A stretch of DNA of 64,000 nucleotides. Source: Alligator mississippiensis (taxonomy: Eukaryota; Chordata; Crocodylia; Alligatoridae). The position numbers and the translations under genes were made by a program. This document shows positions 11,800 through 50,880 of this stretch, one piece after another. Location of the stretch: contig NC_081831.1 in assembly GCF_030867095.1 (NCBI RefSeq), positions 72,368,716 to 72,432,715 on the forward strand, in the 5' to 3' direction. The notes under the pieces were generated by a model that saw only the letters and a program-made list of their open reading frames with translations, made no database searches and was not told the DNA's origin. Numbering within the stretch: the stretch's first letter is position 1; each line of letters opens with the position of its first letter.

Positions 11800-12866
11800 G
11801 CGCCGCACTAAGCAGCTGCGTCCAACAGCGCGGCTCTGCTCGTGCCAGGGAGGCAACACCGGGCGCCCCGCCCCCTCCAGGGAGACCCACCCCTCCCTGG
11901 CTACGGAAACCCGCGGGGCTCAACCCGGAGCCGCCCCAAGCCCCGCCCCCACACGCGGAGGGGCCGTGGCCACGCCCCCCACCGCCCGACGTGCGCACGC
12001 CGCAGCGCGGGGCACAACGAGCCGTCCCGGCGCCCGGCGCGAGCCGCCGGCACCATGATCACTTCCGGTGGGTCAGAGGGGAGCGGAAGGGGGGGCCGCA
12101 GGAGGCGGCGGCGAGCGGGGCCGGGCGGCGCGGGGCCCCGCGGGGGGTGGGGAGCGGGCGGGAGGGCGGCTGCTGCGCTTCTCCTGGCCCGAGCTGGGGC
12201 AGGCGAGCCCTCCGCCGCCGCCGCCGCTCCGGGTGGGGGAGCGCTTCCGGGCCGCGGTGTCCCGGCATGCCCCGCGGCCGGATGTGCCGCCATCTTTAGG
12301 GCCCCTCTCTGCCTTGTATTGACAATAACAAGTCCCGATCCGGTCCCCCCTCCCGGACAGAGCAGGAGGCAGAGAGGGGGGAGGAGGGAGAGAGGCGAGA
12401 GCAGGCTGGAGAGCGCCGGCTGGGGCGGGGGGCAGCCGGCAGCGTCCACGGGCGCCTTCCCTGCGGAGAAAGGGGCAGGAGACGGAGGCGGAGAGGGCAG
12501 CAGTTAGGAGCCCCCCGCGACGGCTGAGGCTGGGCCTGGACAGGAGGGTTGGGAGGCGCTAGCGGGCGGAGAGAGACGGGGAGAGCGAGGCCCTGCGAGA
12601 GGAGTGGGGGCAGGAGGCTGCCAGCGACTACTGAGCGGAGACAAAGGAGCAGGGGGAAGGGGGCGAGAGGCCGTCAGGGGCTCCCCTGAGAAGGAAGGAA
12701 GCCGACGAGACGGGAGACCGGACGACCCGACATCCCGGGGGAGAGAGAGAGAGAGGAGCTGAGAGACTCTTGATCCGGCAGCCCCGAAACGGACTCGGAC
12801 TCTCTCTCTTGGTCTGTCCTACCACCAGGATTTGATGCCCCTCAGCCTGCTCACCTCTGTGTGTTC
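11800..12866 (+). promoter_or_regulatory. CUL4B CpG-island promoter and 5' UTR
   Basis: A long CpG-rich block lies before the CUL4B start. Visible motifs are a GABPA/ETS site ACTTCCGG at 12061-12068, an NRF1-like TGCGCACGC near 11992-12000, several GC boxes, and a strong YY1 site GCCGCCATCTT at 12286-12296. YY1 sites of this form often sit just downstream of the start site, so transcription may start around 12250-12300; that position is inferred. The purine-rich stretch 12300-12860 would then be the 5' UTR. No TATA box is seen. Confidence 0.72.
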
Positions 12867-38698
<25,832 letters not shown>

Positions 38699-40768
38699 AC
38701 ATATGTTGGCCTTTTGTTTTTCTGCACACTTGGTGTCATACTCAATTGCCAGTGGATAAACTAGCCTGTTGACCCCATTAATTGACTTTTTATACTACCG
38801 ATGACGGAATGAAAGCAGTGTAATGGAAAAGTATAGTAGAGTGGACTTTCTCAGTGGTTAACATGCCCATTTAAAGAGTACTTATTTACATTTTAAGAAG
38901 AATGCTGTTGAACTCTTTGCATGTTATGTAGTAAGATGTGCAGAAAGCTGTAAGAAAGTACTTGGTCTTCGTGATTCCATTTGTCTCTGGGTCTGAAGAG
39001 GAGTCCCTTGGTATAAGGCAAATGTTCCTTTACACATTTAAACTATGAAGCAGAAGGTTTAATTAACACAAGAAAATAGCCTTTACAATGCTTAAACTGC
39101 ATGCAACTTTTCAATTTTCTGTACAGACTGCTGGGTGTATTTCAGTTGGCAGCACCACCATTGGTTTGGTCATTACTTGTATTGGGTTTTTTCCCCAGGG
39201 GGGAGGGAGGGCATTAAGTCATGCTTTACTGACTTTTCTATTCAAAAACCTTATCTGTTAAAATTGGGAGGAAATATAAAAGAAATTATACCAATATAAA
39301 ATTTATTGTAAGGCTTGGAGTGTGTGTGTGTGAGTGTTTAATCATTCCTTAAACAGCTGTTGCAGCAAAAAGTTAATCGGCAGGTTTAGATTTGTATTTG
39401 TGGCTTTCCCTCAAAATTCAGTGTTTACCTTTTGAAACTTTAGCATAAAACAGCTACAACAGAGAAAAAGTGTTTTACTGGTTGTGGATAAGGCATTCTA
39501 TGAAGGAGTGCTCAGCAGAAAAAGATTTTTAAAGTCAGGGAGGAATAACCACAGGTTTTTTGTGAAATTGCTGTATTAACAAAAACAGATGGATTTTAAC
39601 ACTCATTTTTCTTTGCAATATTCTATGCGGCTTAAATTAAGCCCAAGGCTTAGACACGGCAACGGATCTAGACCCACCCTTTGTTGTTATAAGCCAAGCT
39701 AAGGCTTTAAGAACTCGGTCCTAGACAACAGCAGGCCTCCTTGAACCCAGAAGCCTACCTCTCATAGAGAAAGATGGTGAAATGCTGCTTCAAGGCATCT
39801 ATGACCTGTTTTCTTAGATGACAAGAGCATTCTTCTTGAAGTGTGAGAGAATACGTTGCTTGAATGCAGAGCGTTTACAACAACAAACCTCATCAGTAAT
39901 GTGTGCCAGGAATTATATTGATGTTGGAGGGGGGAAATGTCAGAAGGGTTGGACAGAGAACTTCTTAGTTTTTATAGGCATAGAGCAGCTTCTCCCTGCC
40001 TCACCCAGCCAAGCTTCAGACCCAGTTCTGTCATGCTGCAGGGCAAAATGATCTTGCAAGCCTGCGTAGTCCTGGGGAATGCCACATAGTTCTAGAAGGC
40101 ACGACAAAGTTTGTTGGGAAAAAAATGCAGCATCGCACTCACTTGGGAGCAACGACTACTTTCTTTTGAAGTGTGTGTCCTGAATAGCACTTGCTTAATG
40201 TTTTGTGTTCTGTTGTTTCATCCCCTGACTCTGCACTCTGCGTGCGTATGTATATGTCATATCTGGAACATCCCCCTTCGTAAAGATGGTCTTTCTTGGT
40301 CCTGAATTACCTCCATGTTGTTTTCCCTCTAGCTGGTTTTACATGAAATGTTCCCTTGACAAACAAAGCAGCTTCCCCCCCTCCCCCCAAGAAAAAAAGC
40401 ACTGCTTATTCCAGCTCTCCTCCCTCAACATTGACATTTTCGGTAAAATGTATAGTTTTCCATAGGAACTGCATCAGGAACCAGTCTCTTGTCCATAAGT
40501 TCAGGCATTTGACTACTCCACTGTTAGGGCAACCCTTGTCTTCACAAAGCCCACCATTTGCAATAGGGAGGTGTGTTTAGGATGCTGGAAGGCTGCTTCT
40601 GCCTAGAGAGGCAAGCTTTCACTTGGATATAGGAAACCACTGGGGAGAAAGAGAGCGAGGAAACTAAATAATGCTTTTTCTATGTTCCTTTTTTAAACTG
40701 TTCTTTCTACTTTGGTTCTGTGTCATGTCTCTTTTCCCCATCTGTGTGATGGCTTTGCATTGTTTGTG

Positions 40769-40790
40769 CGTGTGTGTGTGTGTTTGTTTT
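40769..40790. repeat. GT dinucleotide microsatellite in CUL4B 3' UTR
   Basis: A run of about ten GT units interrupted by one C. Confidence 0.7.
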
Positions 40791-41389
40791 CAGTGAAATT
40801 TGCTCAAAAAAGTATTTTTGGAAACTAATTACATTTTTATTATGAGAAGAGGAGATGGAAATCAAAATACCTGACTGTTCCAGCTCCAAACTGTTGTGAT
40901 CTTGGTTGGAACTGAATTGCGTATAGGTACAAAAATGACAGATTCTGATAGAATCCCATTAGATGTTGAAATTCAGCTGACCAGAAAGTTTGCAAAGTGT
41001 CTTTTTGTTTTTGGTTTTAACATCCTATTTATTTCAATGAATTGAATTCAGACATTATTATATAGAAAACTTGTGTCTTTTAGTTGTCATTTAGATAGAT
41101 ACAAAGTTCTGATGTCGAAATGGAGGCAATGTTTTTTGTTTCACTGACAATCCTGCTATTAAAGCTACCCAATGAAGGGCCTGCGAGGACACTGAACAGA
41201 CCAGATGCTTGAGAAGAGCAGGGAAAACCAAGCCCTTGTTTAGAAAAGACTTGTGGGATGAAGAAACAACTTGTTAATTTCTGCCAAGGTCTTTCTTTCC
41301 TGGTTAATGACAGAGCGGCAGCCAAGATGAGTATCCAGCTGTTAAACTCTGCAACTTCTTGCTGGGATCATGTGCCTGCCTATTGAGCC

Positions 41390-41422
<33 letters not shown>

Positions 41423-41425
41423 TAT
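41390..41425. repeat. (TA)n(CA)n compound microsatellite in CUL4B 3' UTR
   Basis: About ten TA units pass directly into about six CA units. Confidence 0.8.
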
Positions 41426-42335
41426 GTATAACTTTTTTTTCAGTTGGCTTGGACCACAACTTATTTGGCTATAACACAAGGTGTCTGTTTGCCCATACAT
41501 TTTTAAATCTTCACTCTTGCATGCAGTTTATAGCAGCCTTGTTAATAAGAAATTGCAGTTTATTCTTAGAAATATATATTTTAGGTTTTTTAATCTTTAT
41601 ACCCATAAATGGACTATTTTTTGTCTTGGCTGGTTTAAAGGAAAGTGACCATTTTGTTTAAATGCTGTAATTGCGGAAGTGTTGTAAACATTGTTTTGTT
41701 CTATAGTTCACACAAAGGTGCCAAAGTAAATATAGTTAATAACAAAGGTGAAAGAAACCTAGCAAATTTTTAAGTTGCTTTAGCTGTGGTTTATATTTTG
41801 GTCTTTGCTCATTTCTCAGTCACAGTATCTTTCATTTTCCTAAACATATCAGTTTGCCCTAATGCTTTCTTTTAAACAATGTTTTATTTGTGCATCTAAA
41901 AATTGTTCAAATGCCACTTTGTTTTTTTAGTGATTTCATATAATAGGAAGAGTATTTTCTTTGAAAAGTTACACTAAAGTTGTAAGAGTACAGCAGCATT
42001 CAAAAATGTAATATAATTTTTGTATAACAGTTCTTCAGAAGTATGTCTGGAGTGGGGAAAAAAAACTAACCCTGTTACTTTTAAGAAGCCTCTTCACTAC
42101 TAGAATATAAAATTGCATCAAATTATAGTTTTCACTGCATCAGAAATTATAGTTATGCAGACTTGCAAACAGGGCATGTGTCAGCATTGCGTCCTTTAAT
42201 GCAAAAAGCGAAACCTTTTTAATGTTTCATAACAAGTCTGAAATGGGTACAGAGAGTCTTTCTTAAGTTGGTAAATAATGTAAATACATGTCCTTTCAAA
42301 GAGTGAGTCTGTTACCTAGGTATTTTGTGTCATTT

Positions 42336-42341
42336 AATAAA
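42336..42341 (+). terminator. CUL4B poly(A) signal AATAAA
   Basis: AATAAA is followed after about 13 bp by GTTTTGTGTTG and TTGTTTGTGTGG, a typical GU-rich downstream element. Cleavage is expected around 42355-42365. Confidence 0.75.
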
Positions 42342-42868
42342 TATTAAACAGTTTTGTGTTGATAAATTGTTTGTGTGGAATGTCTTTGTTTATCCAACTT
42401 TTTGTATGCTGGGTCTGCTAGCATCCATTTTTTCCTCCTCAGTGTCTGGGTTACATTTTGATGGCAAAAAAAAGTCATTTTCCTACTACTTGTCCATTCT
42501 TAGATTCAGTAGTAAATAGTTTTTTTTCTGTCACCATGCTTTCCAGAGTGACTCATTCTTAAATACACACTTCAATTATGTGTGTCCAGACCCATTACCT
42601 CTTAAAAAATCTCTTCTCTTTGTACAATAGCGTGAGATTGAGACATTTTAGCATCTGTTATACTAGCTGCTACTTGAAGGTTACATGTACAAATGTAGGA
42701 CTTTTTTGTTTGCGCAGACATTTCTGAAAGGCCTTCCTTACCCAAAGCAGTCCCATTGAAGGCAGTGGGACTACTTCCAAGAGTTAGAATGGGGTTGGTT
42801 TTGGTTTGGTTTGGGTTTTTTTGTAATTGTTCTAACAAAAGGTGGTGGGCAATTTGTTTTCAGTATTT

Positions 42869-44084
42869 ATAGATTCATAGATGTTAGGGTCGGAAGGGAC
42901 CTCAATAGATCATCAAGTCCGACCCCCTGCATAAGCAGGAAAGAGTGCTGGGTCTAGATGACTCCAGCTAGATACTCGTCTAACCTCCTCTTGAAGACCC
43001 CCAGGGTAGGGGAGAGCACCACCTCCCTTGGGAGCCCGTTCCAGACCCTGGCCACTCTAACTGTGAAGAAGTTCTTCCTAATGTCCAGTCTAAATCTGCT
43101 CTCTGCTAGCTTGTGGCCATTATTTCTTGTAACCCCCGGGGGCGCCTTGGTGAATAAATCCTCACCAATTCCCTTCTGTGCCCCCGTGATGAACTTATAG
43201 GCAGCCACAAGGTCGCCTCTCAACCTTCTCTTGCGGAGGCTGAAAAGGTCCAGTTTCTCTAGTCTCTCCTCGTAGGGCTTGGTCTGCAAGCCCTTGACCA
43301 TACGAGTTGCCCTTCTCTGTACCCTCTCCAGGTTATCTGCATCCTTCTTGAAGTGTGGCGCCCAGAATTGCACGCAGTACTCCAACTGTGGCCTGACCAA
43401 CACCCTATAGAGGGGAAGTATCGCCTCCCTGGACCTATTTGTCATGCATCTGCTGATGCACGATAAAGTGCCATTGGCTTTTCTGATGGCTTCGTCACAC
43501 TGCCGGCTCATGTTCATCTTGGAGTCCACTAGGACTCCAAGATCCCTTTCCACCTCTGTGCCACCCAGCAGGTCATTCCCTAGGCTGTAGGTGTGCTGGA
43601 CATTTTTCCTCCCTAGGTGCAGCACTTTGCATTTCCCCTTGTTGAACTGCATCCTGTTGTTTTCTGCCCACTTGTCCAACCTATCCAGGTCTGCCTGCAG
43701 CTGTTCCCTGCCCTCCGGCGTGTCCACTTCTCCCCATAGCTTTGTGTCATCTGCAAACTTGGACAGAGTACATTTGACTCCCTCGTCCAAGTCGCTGATG
43801 AAGACATTAAAGAGTATCGGTCCAAGGACCGAACCCTGCGGGACCCCACTGCCCACACCCTTCCAGGTCGAGACCGACCCATCCACCACGACTCTTTGGG
43901 TGCGACCCTCTAGCCAATTCGCCACCCACCGGACTGTGCAGTCACCCACATCACAGCCTCTTAACTTGTTCACCAGTATGGGGTGGGATACCGTATCGAA
44001 GGCCTTCCTGAAGTCTAAGTATACGACATCCACCCCTCCTCCTGTGTCCAGGCGTTTCGTAACCTGGTCATAGAAAGAGACTAG
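42869..44084 (-). mobile_element. CR1 LINE, 5'-truncated, with open reverse transcriptase frame
   Basis: On the minus strand the open frame 44033-42954 (359 codons, and open further upstream to the truncation) carries RT motifs: VYLDFRKAFDTVSHP, GVPQGSVLGPILFNVFISDL, SKFADDTKLWGEV with the FADD catalytic box, then LHLGRKN, ERDLGVLVDSKMNMS, YRVLVRPQLEYCVQFWAPHF and DIRKNFFTVRVARVWNGLP. It ends with the usual CR1 3' end and an ATCTATGAATCTATAA tail. No stop is present in the retained frame, so the copy is young compared with the one in intron 14. It lies about 500 bp past the CUL4B poly(A) site, antisense to CUL4B. Confidence 0.95.
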
Positions 44085-46354
44085 TGGAAGGCTGGAAGCA
44101 TCTGGCTTGAAGCAAAGTAAATGCTAATTCTTCAATGAGGCATAGTGTGTACTACTGGAAGGCTGAGCTTGACTGATCAAACTGCTGAGTTCTTTAAAGG
44201 GAAAAGAAGCTCTTTATGTACAGTGCTTTCTAATCTGTGTCCTGTGTTTGCCGTAGTCTTACTATTTTAAAATATATATTTTAATGTTGCCAGATTACAG
44301 CACAAGAGAAGAGAGACAAGAAGAGAACTTCTTGTGTATTAACATTTTGAATTTTAAAATTGCATTCCTCAAAAAGGAAGAAGTTGGATATGTTTGAAGA
44401 CAAACTCCTTTCTTAAAATCTTCCTGGAGAGATTCTGAATATTTTTAACATGTTGCAGATGGCAGGAGAACTTTGGGGCTTATGCCATAAGGCAATGTCA
44501 ATTATTATTGCATAACTCGGTATACGTAATACCTTGCCCTGCTAACAGAGGTTTAATAACAGACCAGACTCGGCACTAAATCTAGTGCAGATTAGGATTG
44601 GATTTTTTTTTTTAAAACATAAGTGTGGAGATGTAGGGCTATATTGCATTTAAAAACTGAAATTTCTGCTGTGGGGTTAGTGGGAGAGGAACTGGATGGT
44701 GCAGCGAGGTGTTTGGTAAAAGGCAGAACTAGCATCAGCCTGGGGAGAGAAGCAGGGGCTGCTCATCTGCAGGCAGGAGGATGGGATTTCTCCTGCCTGC
44801 AGATGGCCTTTGGGGCTTGCCACTCAGCAAGACTTTGCTATACTACATAGGACATTAAAGGTCTGGGCCACTGGGGTGAGAGGGAGTAGAAATCATTTTA
44901 CCAAACCCTTCCCTGACTTCTTTTCCAGGCTGTTCCCCTGTTCTTGGTTCTCAGCCACAAAAATGGCCTCTCCGATTTCTGTAGTATCAAAGTGTACAGA
45001 GGGCTGCAACAATATAATTATGGCTTTTCAATTTAAAGAGAAGAGATCTCTGTTCCACTACTATGTGAAAAGCATTTCACAGAGCAAAGTTCTCCACTGA
45101 GCATATGTGGGAGTTAAGTGTAAAGGTCACACTTGAAGCAGTCTTGAACAGAGCATAGCTACAAGCCAAGCTCCTGATTTGTTTTTATTGCAGCAGACCT
45201 GCAAGAGGATGTTTTATACCATGATAACATGTGATACCACAGTAGCAAGTACTACAGAAAGGACTTCATGTCTGTTAAATGTTTGTGAAAAGTAGGTTTT
45301 CTATTATTCCCTTCTCCTTACAGCACTGGACTCCACTGGACTCCACTGGACAAGACTAAACATTATTTCAGTGCTACCTAGTACCGGGTGAAGAGTTTAA
45401 AAAGAAACTGTTTTAGGAAAACTCTGGATTCTTAAACCAGGTCAAATTTACTGTCGGTATTATTCAGTGCAGTAACAGAGATGTTGCTTCTTCCTGTCAG
45501 TAAACACAATCAAGTAGGTTTCTGATCTAGCTTTGCTAGCCAAAATGCCATACTAGCGCAGGAACAATTTTATCTTATCTTAACAAAGGAGCATCACTAA
45601 CAGCATAAAGAGGACCAAGTGCTATTCTGCTTTGGGCTTATAAAAAAAAATAAATAAATAAAAAAATCAGTGGCTAAAAAGGGACAAAAACAATCATTTC
45701 AAGCAGAGGGCAGAGAGTAAAAGCAGGAGTAATTTCAGTGACTGTGACATAGTCAAAAAACAAACATCCATTCTTTGAGACCTGAGGTTATGGAAGTGTG
45801 AGAACTCAGCAGCCCTGAGTGGGAGCTGCAATTCTGCACTGCTGTGCGCGTTCTCTAAGATGACTTAGAGTTGAAGTCTTGCATTCTGGCTTCATGTTGC
45901 TTTCTCTCAACTTCAGAACTTCATCTGAAAGAAATCTGCCTTCTAGAAGGCGTGCATGCAATGAAGCACACTACCATACTGGTGTCATTAGTACTGTGCA
46001 GAACATAAAAGCCCTTTGGGATGAGTGAAGCAATCACGAATGGCTCCAGAATGGAAACAGCAGCAAGCAAAGATCAAGGTCAACAAGCAGCTTTTTCTGA
46101 CAGATACAGATCTGCCAAGAAAAACCACCAGGCAATCAAGCACAGCTGTTTACCTGTACCTATAACAAGCTGTATGCTACATGTGCCCAGCATGGAAGCA
46201 TTACTTATCATAGATGGTATGAGGATGCGTAAAGACAATGCAGCAGATAGGCACTGATTTGATTTGATTTAATTAAATGCTCTCTGTGCCATTTTTGTTC
46301 GGAGAGGACTCTTTGAGCTGTCTCCAAGTAGGAACCTCAATAAATGAATGCAAT

Positions 46355-46425
46355 GGAATGGTTGGGCTAGATGTGACCTCCTGAGGTCCCTTCCTACCCT
46401 CATTTTCTATAATTCTTTGATTGAG
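46355..46425 (+). mobile_element. Short CR1 3'-end fragment
   Basis: The sequence 'ggttgggctagatgtgacct', then 'cctgaggtcccttcctaccc' and 'tctataattctttgatt' match the standard CR1 3' terminus. Only the last about 70 bp remain. Confidence 0.75.
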
Positions 46426-48819
46426 GATAATGAGACAACTACCTTTATTTCACTTGCCTGTTCAAAAATGGGTACTATTTACACAAGCCCAAGTTACACA
46501 GGTATGGAGTCCTGCAAGACCAGACAGATGGCTGAGCAATGGACAAGAGAAATGAAGGCAGTGGGATCCAGAAGAAATAAGCTGAATTCCTCGCTCACTC
46601 TCTCACTTTGTGATGTTGGGCAACTTATTTAATTGACCAGCGGCCAAGGGGAAATACTTTCTCTGTGTTGAAACAGTAAAGAGAAAATCTCTCTTGTTAT
46701 ACGATGCCTAGATACTGAATGCCACAGAGGACATAGGTACATAGACTGGATTATTGTATGTTGCCAGGAATCTCCACAGAGCTCAGAGGTTTGACTTTTT
46801 GTTTACGTCCAAAAAGTATATGGACAACCCTGATTGTTCTTCCAACTCGGAAGCAGAAGGTGGCTGACGTACAAACGCAGAGGCTTCAGGGAACAACTTG
46901 TTCTCCAGGATCGATGCACACTTAGCTCCAGAACTGGAGCTTCCACAGCAGAACACTATAAATATCAATAAGTAATTAATTAAAATGCCGCTTTCACCCT
47001 TGCATTTCACAGTTCCCAAACTCTACTAAGCTGTCAGTTGCTCTTGCAAAACTTGTAAGCTTTCACTGCTGACGGCCTCTGTAAATAGTTTGGTGTCATT
47101 TGCACATGGCACAGAAGTCTCAGCCTGGAACCATTTAACCCCGACTGGCTGAGTACTAGCCACATTACAACATGCTGTCTCCAGACAAGGCTTCTTTGGA
47201 AACTGGTGGCAAAAAGCACAATGGCTTATAAATGCAGGGAGGCTAGTGCCACAGGAAAACCTGATAAGGTGTTGCTGTTGCTGCTGGAAGAGTCTAGCAA
47301 GTATTAAATCAAGTTGCACTGATTTAGCTCCCGGTGATGAAATACTCCCTTCTTCACCCCACCCTTCTTCCCCTCTCATCAGCTGACAAAAGGTTTCCTC
47401 AGCTGTTTGGGAACATCATGTTGCAAAGTTCCTTAGCAGGAAGTTTTGCTTGTTCTGCCTCTTTTGCAACCTGATCTACCTGCCCTTTAAGTTAAAAGAA
47501 GAAACTTCTGCTTTTTTTTCTTCCATGATGAAAATGCTTCACGTGACTGCCAGAGTCTTGACTCAGCACTTTCACTAAGCAGTCGAATGTAATTGTTTGG
47601 TTTCCCGTCACCGCTTCTTCCAGAAGTCTGCCTTTCAGGAACACCAGTTCGCTGCTGTCAGCAATCCTCCATCCCGCACGTTACTCATTTGGGATGGCAA
47701 GAGATTGTTTTACAGACTCCGGAAGAGCAGCCACAAGCTACCGAGATCCATTCCTGTTCTAATCCGAACTGGCTGATGCTTTCACAGCCAACAGGATCCT
47801 ATTAACAGTGACGCCCTGCTGGACAGGCCGCGATTCTCCTTAAGCAGCTGTCCAAATCCTTACTCCAGTGCACAGACCAGCTAACAAGATCACGGTGTAG
47901 GGGGAGACGGGGCTAGTGGGGGACACACTCCTGTTACGTGGATCCGTAATGCCCAAGTGTGTCCCCTGTATGGGGTAGACTCCTGTCCCATGCTCCCAAA
48001 TTTTTACTGCCTCCTAGAGCAGGATTGCACTGGTTCTTGCCATGGCATGAGCTGTGAAAGGCAGGCCATAATATTCCCTAAAAGGAGGTTTTACTAAAGA
48101 AAATGTCTGCAGATATGAACAAACAGACTAAATATAACAAGGGCCTGTCAGGTATGTATCTCCTCCCCTTCTGTATTTGGCAATTTGTATGTTACAAGAC
48201 CAAAGACTGGAAATATGCGCCTGCTATTGTGAATGTTTGGGCAAAAACACCAAAACCTCCAGATCCATCACGATATTCCCTACTCTGACCCAGAACATCT
48301 TTAAATCTCAGCGTGCAAAAATAATCAGAATGCAAGACCTATTTGTCTGCCTACCTCTAATTACCAAAGGGTGGGGCCCTGATTTATCCAGAGATTTAAC
48401 CATACACCTACCTTTTGAAGCATGTGATTTCACTGGAGGTCAACAGGACTGCTTGTGTACTTAAAGTTAGGCATGCTTAATCCCCTGGCTGATCTGAAGC
48501 CCAGATAGGAATCTTGCCACAGAGATCTGTAAAGCACTCCACTCCCCCTTTTCTTAACACTACCAATATCAAACTCAGTCTAGCATGAAGTAAAAATGGC
48601 AATGCACCACAGAAATACCCCATTCCTTCAGTTCAGTTCATGCACTCACAGTGGGGAATAACTCATTAAACTTCATTCATCCTCTAGTTCAAATCTCTCC
48701 CTAGGTGATGTGTTGTTTTAATACATTGCACCACAGATCATTCTGTTCCACCATTAATTGCTATCAGCCACATATGCTTGATTCTGAAATGCTAGAGGCA
48801 ACTGGAACCAGTACCACAG

Positions 48820-48905
48820 CAATATATAGATATATATAGATCTATATCTATATTATGGCTATATCTATAATCTCCAGATATACAGAGAATATAGATATAT
48901 ATATA
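48820..48905. repeat. ATAG/TA-rich simple sequence
   Basis: An impure array of 'tatatagatatatatagatc' type units with partly palindromic order. Confidence 0.65.
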
Positions 48906-49132
48906 TCAGAGATTGGTTCCTTAGAAGTTCCTGAGTACACCAGACCTATTCCCTTTACAGGGACTTGAGGAAGTTCAGCACCTTTCAAGATAAATTGTGT
49001 AAATGGGTGGCAACCAAAAAAATTCTTGCCATAAAGAATTAGACAGATTTTGGTACAGAAGGGAAGGTTTATTTTGTCCCTTTATTTTTTAAAGCTCATT
49101 ATAGAACTAAGAGGAGAGGCAAGGCTTTAGGA

Positions 49133-49418
49133 CAGTGGTTCTCAACCTGTTTAAACTTGCAGCGTCTCTGGATAGACTCAAGGCACCACGTGGAAAGTGC
49201 CAGCTCTTAGTTTTCACCCTTTTTTTCGCCTATGGAAAATAAATAGAGCATGTTTTTTTCTGTCCAGAAACAGGGATTTCTATTTGAAGTCTCTGGGTTT
49301 CTCCTGTGAATCATGGTTGTAAACCTAACAGTGTTAACATTTGATGGGGCCCCATGGCACTCTTGAAAGAAGTCAAGGCACTCCAGAGTGCTACAGCACC
49401 CTGGTTTAGGAACTACTG
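49133..49418. mobile_element. hAT-like MITE, same family as 24558-24851
   Basis: The left end is CAGTGGTTCTCAACCTG and the right end GGTTTAGGAACTACTG, 286 bp apart. Internal order is shared with the intron 7 copy ('cagctcttagttttc', 'gaatcatggttgtaaacct', 'caaggcactcc'). Flanking octamers do not match. Confidence 0.68.
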
Positions 49419-50631
49419 GTATGACTATAATCACTGCTTCAGGAACTACAGTACTGGAAAACCTGTCACGCAGACTACGCACCTGCTTGCTAACTGTGCT
49501 ATTTCTTTTGGCCCAGACTAACTAGAGGTGTTGAACTGGAAGAAAATTGCCAGCATGGAGTTATCAACTGGTTCTCCTTTACACAACTCACTGCAACATT
49601 TAAGGTAGCTGAAGGATGAGTACCCTGAAAACTGGAGCCAAATTCAGCCCTGAATTACGTCAATGTAACTCCGTTGACTTCAGCTGTATTCGAACCCACT
49701 TCCAGGAGAGCAGGACCCATCCTTATGCTTCCACAAGCCAGCCTGCAGAGGCCCAGCACTGTAATGGGGAGCTGGGACCTAGAAAGTGATGCCTAATCCT
49801 GCCAGCGTGGCATGTGTGAAATGGCCACCAAGAAAACTCAAGCGAGTCCTCTGCTTGAAGGGCCAGCAGGATCAGGCTAACTGTTGGGCTGCTCTTTAAA
49901 ACAGTACAGCAGTACAAGCAATCAGCAAACATAACAATTAATATTACAGATATAATTTGATAGTCGTTATTAATACTAGAGCATTACTCAACAGCCCTTA
50001 GGCCCAAACAAACAAAACCGTGGGATGGTCTTTAAGTAGCACCATCACCATTGTTCTCCCTTTCTGAACCTGCCCATCAGCTCCCTTCATTGCATCGCAT
50101 TCAAGCCGCTTGTCATCCCCTTCAGGAACCTCCATGGTTCAAAATCGTCCAGTCCTTTCTCTCCCCGCGCTCCGACTCCATTCAACTCAGGCAGCTTCCT
50201 CTCCGCACGGCCTAGCACAACAGGCACACGGAGACCCCAGGAAAAATAGGCTCTCAGTTTGCAGATCCAGGGCCCAGCAGCTCCACGCTGATCTGCAGCA
50301 GCAGTTCCTGGGGAAGCCCAACATCAACTCGACAAGCTTTGGGCTGGAGCCTACACTGCCAGCGCGGGGAAGGCGGGAGCCAAGGCTCATCATGCGTAGG
50401 AGCTGCGAGGGGCGGGCGAATGGCCAGGTGCCCGGCGGGAACGGCACGGCAGCCTGGTCAGGGCGCTGAGCGAGGACGACGGGCGCTTTGGGGAGCCGGG
50501 TCTGTGCTGAGCACGTGCCTGTTGCGCGCATCAACCTGGGTGGACCTTGGCAAAACAGCCAAACCCCCAAGGCAGGTCATTGGAATGGAAAGCTGCAGGC
50601 CAGGCGATTAAAGGCAAGTGAGGTTATGAAG

Positions 50632-50880
50632 CAGGGATCCTGGTTTTCTCGGATAAAAAAAAATCCCTGATTTTCAGGTTTAAACAAGTAGCCCCAAACC
50701 CACATTTCCCATGATCAAAATGAAACCCCACTATACATACATATATACATACAGACACACACATTATTAGTGGTATGTAATTTTAAATCACGGAAAAATG
50801 TGCATTTGGGGTTACTTTTTTTTTTTTTTTACTCAAAACACGGGGATTTCTTTTTAATCGAAGAAAACCAGGATCCCTAG
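50632..50880. mobile_element. hAT MITE just upstream of LAMP2
   Basis: The 249-bp element starts CAGGGATCCTGGTTTTCTCG and ends GAAAACCAGGATCCCTAG, giving inverted repeats of about 17 bp. Flanks TTATGAAG and TTATGAGC share the first six bases. The interior is AT-rich with a long T run. It lies about 360 bp before the LAMP2 ATG and splits the CpG island. Confidence 0.82.

Larger units (their letters stand above)
38699..42360 (+). other. CUL4B 3' UTR
   Basis: About 3.7 kb follows the stop codon without an intron signal or other gene. It ends at a canonical poly(A) signal followed by a GT-rich element. It contains a GT run near 40769-40790 and a (TA)n(CA)n run near 41390-41425. Its length is inferred from the first strong poly(A) site seen; earlier sites could also be used. 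Confidence 0.7.
44090..49132. other. CUL4B-LAMP2 intergenic region, left part
   Basis: No gene was recognised. Open frames such as 46021-46257, 47026-47379 and 48177-48464 have no recognisable family, splice support or codon signal. It contains a CR1 fragment at 46355 and AT-rich simple sequence at 48820-48905. Confidence 0.55.

Noticed and set aside
11842-12507. 221-codon frame and its shadows in the CUL4B CpG island
   Set aside because: GC-driven open frames within promoter and 5' UTR sequence; no family resemblance and they overlap opposite-strand frames.
12861-12866. GTG at 12861 as CUL4B start
   Set aside because: The ATG at 12867 gives exactly the MFPTGFSSP start known for human isoform 2; a GTG start is not expected.
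42954-44033. Treating the minus-strand RT frame as a host gene
   Set aside because: Motifs, 3' tail and 5' truncation identify it as a CR1 LINE copy.
44623-48464. Possible gene between CUL4B and LAMP2
   Set aside because: Only short frames without recognisable protein family, consistent splice signals or promoter; human has no gene between these two either.
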